A DNA stretch of 64,000 nucleotides, from assembly GCF_002968295.1 (NCBI RefSeq), contig NZ_CP134399.1:4526001-4590000 (forward strand), in the 5' to 3' direction. This stretch comes from Mycobacterium sp. ITM-2016-00317. Its GTDB lineage: Bacteria > Actinomycetota > Actinomycetes > Mycobacteriales > Mycobacteriaceae. Under the pieces are notes generated by a model. The model searched no databases, was not told where the DNA came from, and saw only the letters and a list, made by a program, of their open reading frames with translations. Below, one piece after another: positions 52,164 through 61,080 of this stretch. The position numbers and the translations under genes are program-made. How positions within the stretch are numbered: position 1 is the first letter of the stretch; the number at the start of each line of letters is the position of its first letter.

Positions 52164-53816
52164 ATGACCGCTCTGGACAGTTCGCCGCATCCGCTCTACG
52201 CCAACATGTTCGACCCCGGCGCCGGTCCGCCGACGATCACCGAGGCGTTCCTGTCCCAGGTCGACCGGCGCGGGAACGCGCCCGCCATCCTGGACGAGCG
52301 GCTCGATGTCGTCTTCACGTGGCGCCAGTACGGTACGGCCGCACGGCGCGCTGCGTCGGGCCTGCGAGTCATCGGGCTGCGCCGCGGCGACACCGTCGGC
52401 CTGCTGCTGACCAACCGGCCCGAGTTCCACGTCGCCGACATCGCCGTCCTGTTGGCCGGCGGCACACCGTTCTCCCTGTACCAGTCCTCGGCCCCTGAGC
52501 AACTGGCCGAGATCCTGTCCAACTCGATGTGTCGCGTCGTCGTCACCGAGCCGCAGTTCGAGTCGACGTTGCAGGCTGCGCTGAGACTCGTCGACGCCCC
52601 CGCACCACACGTCGTCACCGTCGGAACGAGTTCGTGGACGTCACTGATGGCCACACCACCCGCCGAACCGGACCGTCATGCCGGTCTACCGACCGACCTC
52701 GCCACCGTGGTCTACACCTCCGGCACCACCGGCACCCCGAAGGGCGCCGAACTGACCCACCACGCCATCATGACCACCGCCACGCATCTCGCGAAAGACC
52801 TAGGGGTGCGCCGTGACATGCGGTCCATCTCGTACCTGCCTATGGCGCACATCGCCGAACGAATCGCCTCCCACTACCTGCCGATGATCACGGGTTCCAG
52901 CATTGTGTGCTGCCGCGACGCCCGACGCCTGCTGCCGCTGCTGAACCAGACCCAGCCGGAGATCTTCTTCTCCCCGCCCCGGTTGTGGGAGAAGCTCAAG
53001 GCGGCCACCGCACGGGCCGTCGAGGCCGGTGTCGACCCTGAGGTGATCCGCGACAAGATCGGCCTTGGACGCATCGAGGTCGCCCTCGTGGGTGCGGCGC
53101 CCTGCCCGCCTGGTGTCGTCGACTACTTCCGCTCGATCGGTGTCCCGTTGCGGGAGATCTACGGGGTGACGGAAACAGCGGGCGTCGTCTCGATCTCCAC
53201 CCTCGACGATGCCGGCTGCGTCGGTATGCCGTTGCCGCACAACGAAATCCGTGTCGCCGAGGACGGCGAACTCTTCGTCCGCAGTGCAGCGGTGATGCTG
53301 CGCTACCGCGACCGGCCGGAGGCGACGAACCTCGTACTCGACGCGCAGGGCTGGTTGCGCACCGGCGATATCGGCCGGATCGACGACGACGGCAGGATCT
53401 GGATCCTCGACCGCAAGAAGGATCTGATCGTCAACAGCAGCGGTGAGAAGGTGTCCCCGGCGAATATCGAGGCCCGGCTGCGTGATGCCGGTCCGCTCAT
53501 CGAGCATGCCTGCGTCATCGGCAACGGCCGGCCGTACAACGTGGCCCTGATCGTGGTCGACCCGGGACGCGCGGCACAGTATCCGACCGGTGATGCCCTG
53601 GCCGCGGCGGTGCAGGCGCACATCGACCGGGCCAATCAACGGCTGTCGCGGGGCGAGCAGGTCACGAGATTCGCTCTGGTGACCGAGACATGGCTGCCGA
53701 ATTCCGACGAACTCACCGCGACGATGAAACTCAGGCGCCGGGCGATCGTACGCAAGTACGTCGGCCAGATCGACGCGTTGTATGCAGTGCCGTTGGCGGG
53801 TCCGGACCGGCGGTGA
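52164..53816 (+). CDS. long-chain fatty acid-CoA ligase (FadD-type)
   Basis: 550 residues. Adenylate-forming enzyme that activates a fatty acid to acyl-AMP and then acyl-CoA. Seen: ATVVYTSGTTGTPKGAELTH (P-loop), ISYLPMAHIAERIASHY (typical of the FadD15/FadD11 long-chain group), EIYGVTETAGVVS, WLRTGDIGRIDDDGRIWILD and the KDLIVNSSGEKVSPANIE linker motif. It is slightly short for the group (about 600), with a shorter N-terminus. ATG 52164. A membrane protein gene follows 48 bp downstream. Confidence 0.9.
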   Translation: MTALDSSPHPLYANMFDPGAGPPTITEAFLSQVDRRGNAPAILDERLDVVFTWRQYGTAARRAASGLRVIGLRRGDTVGLLLTNRPEFHVADIAVLLAGGTPFSLYQSSAPEQLAEILSNSMCRVVVTEPQFESTLQAALRLVDAPAPHVVTVGTSSWTSLMATPPAEPDRHAGLPTDLATVVYTSGTTGTPKGAELTHHAIMTTATHLAKDLGVRRDMRSISYLPMAHIAERIASHYLPMITGSSIVCCRDARRLLPLLNQTQPEIFFSPPRLWEKLKAATARAVEAGVDPEVIRDKIGLGRIEVALVGAAPCPPGVVDYFRSIGVPLREIYGVTETAGVVSISTLDDAGCVGMPLPHNEIRVAEDGELFVRSAAVMLRYRDRPEATNLVLDAQGWLRTGDIGRIDDDGRIWILDRKKDLIVNSSGEKVSPANIEARLRDAGPLIEHACVIGNGRPYNVALIVVDPGRAAQYPTGDALAAAVQAHIDRANQRLSRGEQVTRFALVTETWLPNSDELTATMKLRRRAIVRKYVGQIDALYAVPLAGPDRR

Positions 53817-53864
53817 GGTTTACCGTGGGGAGCGCCCGTTCCCCGCGTCGCCCGGAGGATAGCC

Positions 53865-54245
53865 ATGCCGTCAGCCGACAGTCGTCCGTCATCGTGGCCC
53901 TGGCTGCTGGCCTCACGCGTGTTCGCTGTGCTGACCGTCGCGGTGGTGGTCGTGCTGTTCGGGACCGCCGGTCGGCTCGTCCAGGCCCACCAGCTCGAGG
54001 ACATCCACGGCGCCGCGGCGATCGCGCTGCACATCGCTTCCGGCGGTCTGCTGGTAGCGCTGGTCGGGTTGGCCTACGAGCGCAGGCGCGGCTGGTGGGC
54101 CGCCGCACTGGCCGGTGCGCTGTTGGTGTTCACCTTCGTGCAGGCGGCGCTCGGCGAGGGCGCGACGCTGACCCTGCACATCCCGGGCGCGCTGGCCGTC
54201 AGCGCGGCCACGTTCTGGCTCACGGCGTGGCTGCTCGCCAACTGA
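53865..54245 (+). CDS. four-helix membrane protein, function unknown
   Basis: 126 residues with four membrane helices (about 14-36, 44-66, 75-93 and 99-122). The single histidine in each of LVQAHQLEDIHGAA and IALHIAS, plus LTLHIPGAL, could bind haem or metal, a layout reminiscent of small cytochrome-b-like proteins, but this is speculative. ATG 53865 has GGAGGATAGCC upstream. It follows fadD closely in the same direction. Confidence 0.75.
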   Translation: MPSADSRPSSWPWLLASRVFAVLTVAVVVVLFGTAGRLVQAHQLEDIHGAAAIALHIASGGLLVALVGLAYERRRGWWAAALAGALLVFTFVQAALGEGATLTLHIPGALAVSAATFWLTAWLLAN

Positions 54246-54296
54246 CGGACTCGCCGAGGTGGTTTCATCGCGCACCGATCGGACAATTCCCCCGTC

Positions 54297-54446
54297 ATGG
54301 AACCCGAGAATGCCGCCACCCCGAAGGACGCCTCTGAGGCCACCGAGGAGCAGCGCGACCTGCAGGAGCAGTTGGACCACCAGGACGACGACCCGGACGC
54401 GCCGGCGCGAGGGCAGACCTACCGTCAGGTTCCCGGCGAGAACTGA
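54297..54446 (+). CDS. 49-residue acidic protein
   Basis: An ORF starting MEPENAATPKDASEATEEQR and ending GQTYRQVPGEN. Very acidic, with a central QRDLQEQLDHQDDDPDAP segment that should be helical; no membrane part. Its stop is 7 bp before the GTG of the DUF427 gene, and it follows the membrane gene by 51 bp, so it sits inside an apparent operon. The ribosome site is weak. Codon use matches the neighbours, with G/C at third positions. Function unknown; likely real but missed by length-filtered gene finding. Confidence 0.6.
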   Translation: MEPENAATPKDASEATEEQRDLQEQLDHQDDDPDAPARGQTYRQVPGEN

Positions 54447-54453
54447 GAGCAAC

Positions 54454-55227
54454 GTGAGCACCTCGGACCAACCGAACTATCCGCCGCCGGCCGCGGAGCG
54501 GGGCCGGGTCGAACCGGTGCCGCGGCGCATCCGCGGCTACCTGGGCAGCGAACTGGTCTTCGACACCACCGCGGCGCGCTATGTGTGGGAGGTCCCGTAC
54601 TACCCGCAGTACTACATTCCGCTCGCCGACGTGCGCACCGGGCTACTGCGCGACGACGAGCATCCGCAGCGGGTCCAGTTCGGCCCGTCGCGGTTGTACT
54701 CGGTGGTGGCCTGCGGGCGGACCGCCGACGGGGCGGCGCGGGTGTTCGACGACGGGGACGGCCCGGTCGCCGGGCTGGTCAAGTTCGAGTGGGACGCGTT
54801 GACGTGGTTCGAGGAGGACGAACCGATCTATCAGCATCCGCGCAACCCGTACGCGCGGGTGGACGCACTGCGCTCGCACCGCCACGTCGTGGTCGATCTG
54901 GACGGGGTGCGTTTGGCCGACACCCTAAGCCCGATACTGCTGTTCGAAACCGGGCTGCCGACAAGGTATTACATCGATCAGACCGACATCGCCACCGAGC
55001 CTCTGGAACCGTCTGACACGCAGACCGTGTGCCCGTACAAAGGGGTCACCTCGGCCTACTGGTCGGTGCGGACCGGCGGCGGGTTGCACGCCGACCTCGC
55101 GTGGAGCTACCACCATCCGCTGCCCGCGGTCGGCGCGATCGCCGGCCTGGTCGCCTTCTACAACGAGAAGGTGGATCTCACCGTCGACGGCGTACGACTT
55201 CCGCGACCGAAGACCATGTTCGGGTAG
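54454..55227 (+). CDS. DUF427 protein with two tandem domains
   Basis: 257 residues from GTG 54454 with GAGAGCAA upstream. Two DUF427 units: residues about 20-115 (RRIRGYLGSELVFDTTAARY, VWEVPYYPQYYIP) and about 135-250 (VVVDLDGVRLADTLSPILLF, LPTRYYIDQTDI, CPYKGVTSAYWSV). DUF427 forms a small beta fold with a conserved Cys-Pro-Tyr-Lys-Gly motif in the second unit and no proven activity. The N-terminal unit lacks CPYKG. It ends 3 bp before the convergent acetyltransferase stop. Confidence 0.85.
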   Translation: MSTSDQPNYPPPAAERGRVEPVPRRIRGYLGSELVFDTTAARYVWEVPYYPQYYIPLADVRTGLLRDDEHPQRVQFGPSRLYSVVACGRTADGAARVFDDGDGPVAGLVKFEWDALTWFEEDEPIYQHPRNPYARVDALRSHRHVVVDLDGVRLADTLSPILLFETGLPTRYYIDQTDIATEPLEPSDTQTVCPYKGVTSAYWSVRTGGGLHADLAWSYHHPLPAVGAIAGLVAFYNEKVDLTVDGVRLPRPKTMFG

Positions 55228-55230
55228 CTC

Positions 55231-55542
55231 TCACACCCGGTCGGTGATGTCCGCGTACTCCGGGTGCTTGTCGATGTATTCGGCGACCATCCAACAGGTC
55301 GGCACGATGCGTAATCCCTCGTCCCGGGTGACGCGCAGCGCCTCGCCGACGAGAATCGTTGCCAGACCTCGACCTTGGAACTGCGGCGACACCTCGGTGT
55401 GCGGGAAGACCCGCCGGCCGTCGCTGTCGTGGTAGTCGGCGAGTCCGACTTCGCGGCCGTCCACCGCGATCACGAACCGTCCGGGTTCGCGGGTGACGGT
55501 GGTGGCGGCCCCGGTGCGGTCGGGTGGAGTTTCGGCAGTCAT
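55231..55542 (-). CDS. GNAT-type N-acetyltransferase (YidJ/NATD1-like)
   Basis: 103 residues from ATG 55542. Short GNAT domain: RFVIAVDGREVGLADYHD, FPHTEVSPQFQGRGLATILV with the acetyl-CoA-binding Q-x-x-G-x-G/A sequence, and the C-terminal RIVPTCWMVAEYIDKHPEYA ending typical of the DUF4442/NATD1-like subgroup (CxxxxxYxxxHPEY). Substrate unknown. It lies 25 bp downstream of the thioesterase gene on the same strand and probably shares its transcript. Confidence 0.88.
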   Translation of the reverse strand: MTAETPPDRTGAATTVTREPGRFVIAVDGREVGLADYHDSDGRRVFPHTEVSPQFQGRGLATILVGEALRVTRDEGLRIVPTCWMVAEYIDKHPEYADITDRV

Positions 55543-55567
55543 CTGTTCACGATAGATCCGTTGCCGG

Positions 55568-56050
55568 TCACCGCCCTCGGGCCGCGTCACCGCGCAGCGT
55601 CATCACCGTGCTGGTGACGGCCGCGGCGACCTTGCCGTCGGCGCGGACCACCTCGCAGCTGTAGTGGGTGATCGTCCTACCGCGGTGGGTGGGCCACGCC
55701 GACGCGGTGAGGGTGTCCGCCCAGACCGGGCGCAGGAACGCCGCCCGGATGTCGATGCTGGTGAATGTCTCACCGGGCTGCATCAGGGTGGAGTGCGCCG
55801 TGCCGATCGCGGCGTCGGCGAGCTCGACGAGGAAGCCGCCGTGCACCGTGCCCTGTTGATTGCCGTGCCGGGCCGGATCGGTGCTCACCCGCACCGATGC
55901 GGTGCCCTCCCCGACGGAGACGATGCCGAAGTCGAGGAGCTCGGAGATCGCCGTCGGGTAGCGCAGGTGGATCGGCGGCGCGGCGTCGGCGCCGCCGGCG
56001 ATCAGTTCCTTGAGGTGGTCCAGCACGGGCAGCGCGGCGGAATGCGGCAT
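55568..56050 (-). CDS. PaaI-type acyl-CoA thioesterase
   Basis: 160 residues. Hot-dog fold with the PaaI signature NQQGTVHGGFLVELADAAIG (catalytic Asn/Gly-His-Gly-Gly region and Asp/Glu in the central helix) and TSIDIRAAFLRPV for the second strand pair. Hydrolyses small or aromatic acyl-CoAs. ATG 56050 chosen because the upstream frame runs through the divergent operator region. Divergent from the MocR regulator with a 66-bp spacer that contains a TTGTC-N5-GACAA palindrome, so it could be a target of that regulator. Confidence 0.88.
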   Translation of the reverse strand: MPHSAALPVLDHLKELIAGGADAAPPIHLRYPTAISELLDFGIVSVGEGTASVRVSTDPARHGNQQGTVHGGFLVELADAAIGTAHSTLMQPGETFTSIDIRAAFLRPVWADTLTASAWPTHRGRTITHYSCEVVRADGKVAAAVTSTVMTLRGDAARGR

Positions 56051-56089
56051 GGCCCGACGGTAACGAGCTGGCATAGTGCAATCAAAGAA

Positions 56090-56104
56090 TTGTCCTACAG
56101 ACAA
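56090..56104. promoter_or_regulatory. palindromic operator in the thioesterase-MocR spacer
   Basis: TTGTC-CTACA-GACAA, 5-bp perfect arms, 12 bp before the regulator start. A likely binding site for the adjacent GntR/MocR protein. Confidence 0.45.
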
Positions 56105-56116
56105 GGTGGACGTCGG

Positions 56117-57454
56117 TTGCGCATTCACCGCCACGTCGAGGTGGCCGACGACATCGCCGCGCAGATCCGCGCCGGCGTGTTACCGGCGGGCACACGACTG
56201 CCCACCCATCGCGGGCTGGCCGCCGAGCACGGCATCGCGGTGGCCACCGCGACCAAGGTGTACCGCGTGCTCACCGAGGCGGGCCTGATCGTCGGCGAGC
56301 CGGGCCGTGGAACGTTCGTGCGAGATCTCAGCGGGTTCGCCGGGCTGGAGCCACGGCGCGCGACACCGGCGAACCGCGTGGCGGACCTGTCCTTCAACCA
56401 GCCGCTCACCCCAGGCCAGGGGGATCAGTTGCGACGCGCGCTACGCGAGCTTGCCGCCGAGGGGGATCTCGAGGCTCTGCTGATGCAGGAACCGCCCGGC
56501 GGGCGCACCCGCGACCGGGCGGCGGTGGCGACCTATCTGCTCGGTCACGGCATCGACGTCCCCACGCAGGCCGTGGTGCTGACCGCCGGCGGCCAGCAGG
56601 GACTCGACGCCGCCCTGGGCGCGGTGACGACGCCGGGATCGATCGTGGCCGTGGACGCGCTGACTTATCCCGGCGTCAAGCTGGTCGCCGCCGCACGCCG
56701 CCTCGAGCTCGCGCCGGTGCCCGTCGACAGCTCGGGGATGGACCTTGATCACCTCGAGCGGCTGTGTGCACGGCGGCCGGTGTCAGCGGTGTACTGCACT
56801 CCGACACTGCACAATCCACTGGGTTTCGTGCTCGGCACAGCAGAGCGGCGGCGGCTGGCGGCGCTGGCCGCCCGCCACGATCTCACCATCGTCGAGGACG
56901 GGGTCTACGCGTTCCTCGAACCCGGATTGTCACCGATCGCGACGCTGGCGCCCGAGCGCACGTTCTACGTGGGGTCGATGTCGAAGAACCTTGCGCCCGG
57001 CCTCCGCTTCGGCTTCGTGGTCAGTCCGCGGCAGAGCCGTGAGGCGCTGATTCGGGCACTGCGCGCGGGCAGTTGGGGCACCTCGACGGTCGCGGTCGCG
57101 CTGGCCACCCGGTGGCTGACCGACGGGACGGTCGAACAGTGGGAGGCGGCGCGGCGCGACGACGCCCGGCATCGTCAACAGCTGGCCCGCGCCGAACTGA
57201 CTGCACTGGGCTATCACGGGCATCCGGGCTCCTACATCGGTTGGCTGCCGCTGCCCGAGGAGCTGCGCAGCGACGTGCTGGCCCGGCAGCTGGCCGAGGC
57301 GGGGATTCTGGTGTCGACTGCCGACGCGTTCGCGACGACCGGCAGTGTCCCGAATGCGATCCGGTTGGCGCTGGCCACCCCGCGTGAGGGCGAGTTGGTG
57401 CATGCGCTGCGCGAGATCGGCAGACGCATCCGCGCCCATCTGCCATCGGCGTGA
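56117..57454 (+). CDS. MocR-type regulator (GntR winged helix plus aminotransferase domain)
   Basis: 445 residues from TTG 56117, which has AAGGTGG upstream; an earlier TTG at 56090 is in frame but lies in the operator. Residues 1-70 are a GntR wHTH (HVEVADDIAAQIRAGVLPAG, LPTHRGLAAEHGIAVATATK, GRGTFVRDL); residues 95-440 are a fold-type I aminotransferase domain with VLTAGGQQGLDAALGAV, YCTPTLHNPLG, YVGSMSKNLAPGLRFG (PLP lysine in SMSKNL) and a C-terminal ATPREGELVHALRE. Uses PLP or an amino adduct as effector. Probably regulates itself and the divergent thioesterase gene. Confidence 0.9.
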   Translation: MRIHRHVEVADDIAAQIRAGVLPAGTRLPTHRGLAAEHGIAVATATKVYRVLTEAGLIVGEPGRGTFVRDLSGFAGLEPRRATPANRVADLSFNQPLTPGQGDQLRRALRELAAEGDLEALLMQEPPGGRTRDRAAVATYLLGHGIDVPTQAVVLTAGGQQGLDAALGAVTTPGSIVAVDALTYPGVKLVAAARRLELAPVPVDSSGMDLDHLERLCARRPVSAVYCTPTLHNPLGFVLGTAERRRLAALAARHDLTIVEDGVYAFLEPGLSPIATLAPERTFYVGSMSKNLAPGLRFGFVVSPRQSREALIRALRAGSWGTSTVAVALATRWLTDGTVEQWEAARRDDARHRQQLARAELTALGYHGHPGSYIGWLPLPEELRSDVLARQLAEAGILVSTADAFATTGSVPNAIRLALATPREGELVHALREIGRRIRAHLPSA

Positions 57455-57455
57455 C

Positions 57456-58910
57456 TCAGGCGGCCTCGCGCTCGCGAACGTGCCGCTTGTCCGAATCCGG
57501 TTTGCCGTCAGCGTTTTTCCGGTGCGGCTTCGCGTCCCCGGGTTTGGGGTCGCCACTTTTCGTGCCGTCACCCGGCCGCGGCTTGGCCGGAACCGGCGCG
57601 CGCCCGGCGTCGTCGTCGCCGGGGTCCTCCGAGGCGACGTCACCGCTGTCGTCGACGTGTCCCCTCCGCACGTCGTCGGTCGGCGGTGACGTCGCCTCGG
57701 TGTCGCCGGAAATCTCAGGCTCACCCGTAGACGATTTCGCCTTGTCCGCAACGGATGTGGCCACGTCCTCGTCGCGCGAGGGCGCCTTCGTCTCGGCGCT
57801 CCGCTCGATGGTCGGCTCGATGGTCGGCTCGGTGGTCGGCTCCTCAGTGCCGGGCATCCCCGGGATCTCGGTTCCGGGGTTCGTCGGCCCGGGACGGGTG
57901 GCTCCCGGCGGGACGGGGATCAATGCCGAGCACAGGCCGCACTGGGTGCCCAGCACGAACGGATTGAACGCGGTGTTCAAGCCCCGGATGAACCCGGTGA
58001 TCGTGTTGACGATCATCGTCAGGCTCGGCAGTTTGATCCGGCTGAAATCCGGTGTTTCGGTGAGTGATTCGAAGAAGTTCTGGAACGGTGCGCCGATGTC
58101 GAGCCTGGAGTTCTGCTTCGACCAGGATTCGGTCTCGCCGTCGGGATCCTTGATGTCGCACAGCCCGTCCGTCGTGCAGGTGATCGGGTTCTCGACCTCC
58201 GGGAACGTGTAGCCGCCGGGCGAGAAGAGCTCCACGATGTGGCCCAGGTTGAACATCTTCGACAGGAGCTGGCCGGGGCGGTCGCAGCCCCCGGTGTTGA
58301 GGCCGGTGCACCCCACGTCCATCGGGAGCTGGGACGCCGCCACCGTCGCCAGGATGTTGCCCAGCCCCACCGAGAGCGCGGGGAAGGGCAGCAGCACGTT
58401 GACCAGCGACTGGTACCGGGCGATATCCGCCGCGTCGGTGCCCAGCACGTTGAACGGGTGGTAGACCCACCAGCTGCCGCCGTACTCGAGGTCGGCCGTC
58501 AACCCGACCACCTCGGTCTGATTCAGGTCCACGCCGTCTCGGGAGTTGACGAAGGCAAATCCGCTGTCCGAACGGTCGCCGAGGTTGACGTCGCCCTGCC
58601 CGAGGGCGTTGAAGAAGTTGTAGGGCACGTTGGCCAGCGCGATGAACAGGTTCGCCGGAATGTTGAAGATGCTCGGCGCCGCCTCGGCGCGAACTTCGGC
58701 CGTCTGTGCGGGGCTGTGCGCGCCATCCGCCGGCTCGCACAGTGCGGTGGCGGTCGGGGCGCAGGACTCGACGGTGGCCGCGGCGGTGAGGGTGACGTCG
58801 ATGCCGGCAGCCCGCACCTGGGCCGGCGGCGCAGCGACCGGGGCGACCGCGATGGCGCCCGCGCCGAGCAGCGCGATGCCCACGCTGACGAAGGAACGGC
58901 GCAATGGCAT
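57456..58910 (-). CDS. secreted mycobacterial protein with disordered C-terminal tail
   Basis: 484 residues. Signal peptide at 1-35 (LRRSFVSVGIALLGAGAIAV, cleavage near VRAAG). Residues 75-330 form a conserved core: SIFNIPANLFIALANVPYNF, GGSWWVYHPFNVLGTDAAD, LPMDVGCTGLNTGGCDRPGQ and PITCTTDGLCDIKDPDGE, with several paired cysteines fitting an oxidised exterior. Residues about 355-484 are a low-complexity Pro/Glu/Asp/Lys-rich tail. I have seen the NIPYNFF...WWVY...NVLGTDP pattern in exported mycobacterial paralogues without known function. ATG 58910. The 200-bp upstream region is AT-rich with repeats. Its stop is 1 bp from the MocR stop. Confidence 0.82.
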   Translation of the reverse strand: MPLRRSFVSVGIALLGAGAIAVAPVAAPPAQVRAAGIDVTLTAAATVESCAPTATALCEPADGAHSPAQTAEVRAEAAPSIFNIPANLFIALANVPYNFFNALGQGDVNLGDRSDSGFAFVNSRDGVDLNQTEVVGLTADLEYGGSWWVYHPFNVLGTDAADIARYQSLVNVLLPFPALSVGLGNILATVAASQLPMDVGCTGLNTGGCDRPGQLLSKMFNLGHIVELFSPGGYTFPEVENPITCTTDGLCDIKDPDGETESWSKQNSRLDIGAPFQNFFESLTETPDFSRIKLPSLTMIVNTITGFIRGLNTAFNPFVLGTQCGLCSALIPVPPGATRPGPTNPGTEIPGMPGTEEPTTEPTIEPTIERSAETKAPSRDEDVATSVADKAKSSTGEPEISGDTEATSPPTDDVRRGHVDDSGDVASEDPGDDDAGRAPVPAKPRPGDGTKSGDPKPGDAKPHRKNADGKPDSDKRHVREREAA

Positions 58911-58960
58911 CGGCACCCCTTCCGGTGACGGATGTGAACGGCGAACAGCACTGAAGATAG

Positions 58961-59094
58961 CCAGCAATCTCCAAGATCACAGCAATCTAACGCCGGAAAA
59001 TTGACCATTCTTTCAAGATCAACAATAAGCGCTGCTCAACGCCAGTGTTTAATAGCGCTAATAATTGCGGATATAAGCTACCCAGCAATCTCCA
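58961..59094. repeat. AT-rich spacer with direct repeats
   Basis: CCAGCAATCTCCA occurs at 58961-58973 and 59082-59094, with a partial copy CAGCAATCTA at about 58980. The segment between is low in GC compared with the rest of the window. It contains the probable minus-strand -10 TAGATT (58989-58984) of the secreted-protein gene, so the repeats may be regulator sites. Confidence 0.5.
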
Positions 59095-59117
59095 TATTGA
59101 CGCCTGTGAAATGTCTG

Positions 59118-60293
59118 TCAGGGAGCGCAGCTATCGGGTGAATCGCCGTTCATCACGGCGTCCACGAACTTCTGCACATCCGTCAGGGAGGGGGCGATGA
59201 CGCCCCGATGGTCCAGTCCGGGATAGACCCGGTAGTCGACCGCGACGCCCCTGGCACACAAGGCCTTCGCCAACTTGTCGACACCGGCCGGGGACACCGC
59301 GGCATCGGCGGTGCCCTGCACGATCATCACCGGCACCTGCGGGGTGAGATGAATCGGGTCCTGCGCGTCGAGGTATGCCCGCAGCCCGCCGACGTCAGCG
59401 TCGGGTGCGATCACCTGCGACGCCGGCACGGTGGGGACGGCATCGATCTGGCGGACGCACTCGGTGCGGGCCGCGGTGAGCAGCGGGCGCGCCTGACTGG
59501 TGAAGATCGCGTCGGGATCGATCGAAGGATCCACCACCGCGGCGCCGAGCACCAGCAACGGGAGAAACCGTTGCACCGCGTCGACATCGACGCGACCCTC
59601 GCGGAGCAGATCGACGCCCTGGCCCATGTCCACCCCGCCGGGCGCGATCGCCACCACCCCGACGAGATCGAGGTCAGGGTCACGGGCGGGGCCGTCCTGG
59701 GCGGTGAACAGCGCGGCCTGCCCACCCTGGCTGTGGCCGACAGCCAACCACTCGGTGCCGATGCGGGGATCGAGATGTCGTGCGGCGCGCACGATGTCGG
59801 TGACCGTGTGCGCTTCGCTGACACCGTCGACGTAGGGATGCCCACCGGGGGTGCCCAATCCCTGGTAATCGGTTTGCACGACGGCGAACCCGCGGGTGAG
59901 CCAGCTGTCGAGCATGGGGTGGACCACGCTGACGTAGTCGTGGACCAGTCCGTCGACGGTGTCGGCCGACGGAGCGCAGGTGTCGGCGTAGCCGGTGGTG
60001 CCGTGCGCCCAGCTGACCACCGGCCAGCCGGCTTCCGGCGGCTCGGTCGTCGGGACGGATACGGTGCCCGACACGACAATGGGCTCGCCGTGCGAATCGT
60101 CGGAAACGTAGGTGATCAACCGGGTTTCGGCGGCACTGGGCAGAGCCGCGGCGGTGGTCAGCGGACGTGCGGTGAGCAATTGACCGGCCCGCAGTTCAGG
60201 TTCAGGTCCGGGTTCTTCGGTGGCGCTGGAGCAACCGGCCAGGAGGGTCAGTGCCGCCACCGCCGCGAGCCAGGGCCGCGCCCGCTCAGCCAT
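59118..60293 (-). CDS. lipoprotein secretory lipase (LIP family)
   Basis: 391 residues. Lipoprotein signal ending LTLLAGC (Cys21). Alpha/beta hydrolase: VVSWAHGTTGYADTCAPS for the oxyanion region, FAVVQTDYQGLGTPGGHPY, nucleophile elbow WLAVGHSQGGQAALFT, VQGTADAAVSPAGV for the Asp and GLDHRGVIAPS for the His. Same family as fungal secretory lipases and several mycobacterial LipY-unrelated lipases. Acts outside the membrane on esters or triacylglycerol. ATG 60293 overlaps the dehydrogenase stop by 8 bp, forming an operon with the SDR. Confidence 0.9.
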   Translation of the reverse strand: MAERARPWLAAVAALTLLAGCSSATEEPGPEPELRAGQLLTARPLTTAAALPSAAETRLITYVSDDSHGEPIVVSGTVSVPTTEPPEAGWPVVSWAHGTTGYADTCAPSADTVDGLVHDYVSVVHPMLDSWLTRGFAVVQTDYQGLGTPGGHPYVDGVSEAHTVTDIVRAARHLDPRIGTEWLAVGHSQGGQAALFTAQDGPARDPDLDLVGVVAIAPGGVDMGQGVDLLREGRVDVDAVQRFLPLLVLGAAVVDPSIDPDAIFTSQARPLLTAARTECVRQIDAVPTVPASQVIAPDADVGGLRAYLDAQDPIHLTPQVPVMIVQGTADAAVSPAGVDKLAKALCARGVAVDYRVYPGLDHRGVIAPSLTDVQKFVDAVMNGDSPDSCAP

Positions 60294-61080
60294 CGAGCGA
60301 CTGCCGACGGCTGGCCGCGATAGGGCTCTGCGCGGTCAGGCCGCCGTCGAGAACCAAAGTCTGGCCGGTCATGTAGCGAGACTCGTCGGAAGCGAGGTAC
60401 ACCATGGCCCACCCGATGTCCTCGGGAGACCCGATCAGGTCGAGCGCATTGTGGCCGCGGATCTCGGCGATGGCCTCTGCCGACAGATTGTTCTGCAGCG
60501 CGGGTGTCATGATGGCGCCCGGAGCGACTGCGTTGCAGCGCACACCATTTCGCCCGTACTGGGTGGCGATGTACTGGGTGAGCCGGATGACGGCGGCTTT
60601 GGCCGCACCGTAGGCGCATTGCAGGGTGTCCCCTGCCAGGCCGGCAACGGACACGGTGTTGATGATCGAACCACCCCCGTCGGCGATCATGTGCGGCAGT
60701 GCCAGTTGGGAGGCGACCACGGTGCTGCGCGCGTTCAGCGCCATCGTCCTGTCCCACTCGGCAAGGTCGAGATGCAGAAGATCGAGGTCCTTGCGGGGAT
60801 TGCTGCCGCCGACGTGGTTGCAGAGCACATCGATGCCGCCGAACTCGGTGACGGCGCGATCGATCATGACCTTGATCGATCCCTCGTCCAGCACGTCGAC
60901 CGCCGTGCCGACTGCGCCGTCACCGATCTCGGCAGCAGTCGCGGCGGCGGCGTCGGCGTTGAGATCGGCGATGAGGACCGAGGCGCCCTCGGCGACCATC
61001 AGCTCGGCGGCGGCGCGCCCGATGCCGCTGGCCGCACCGGTGATGACGACCCTCTTGTTCTTCAGACGGTTCTCCGACAT
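60286..61080 (-). CDS. short-chain dehydrogenase/reductase
   Basis: 264 residues. Classical SDR: VVITGAASGIGRAAAE (TGxxxGxG), Asp in LIADLNAD favouring NAD(H), CNHVGGS in place of NNAG, catalytic Ser in NTVSVAG, and YGAAK with Tyr and Lys. C-terminal PEDIGWAMVYLASDESRYMT then GQTLVLDGG is typical. Substrate unknown; the co-transcribed lipase suggests lipid- or sterol-derived alcohols. ATG 61080. The spacer to the divergent permease is about 200 bp. Confidence 0.92.
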   Translation of the reverse strand: MSENRLKNKRVVITGAASGIGRAAAELMVAEGASVLIADLNADAAAATAAEIGDGAVGTAVDVLDEGSIKVMIDRAVTEFGGIDVLCNHVGGSNPRKDLDLLHLDLAEWDRTMALNARSTVVASQLALPHMIADGGGSIINTVSVAGLAGDTLQCAYGAAKAAVIRLTQYIATQYGRNGVRCNAVAPGAIMTPALQNNLSAEAIAEIRGHNALDLIGSPEDIGWAMVYLASDESRYMTGQTLVLDGGLTAQSPIAASRRQSLDG

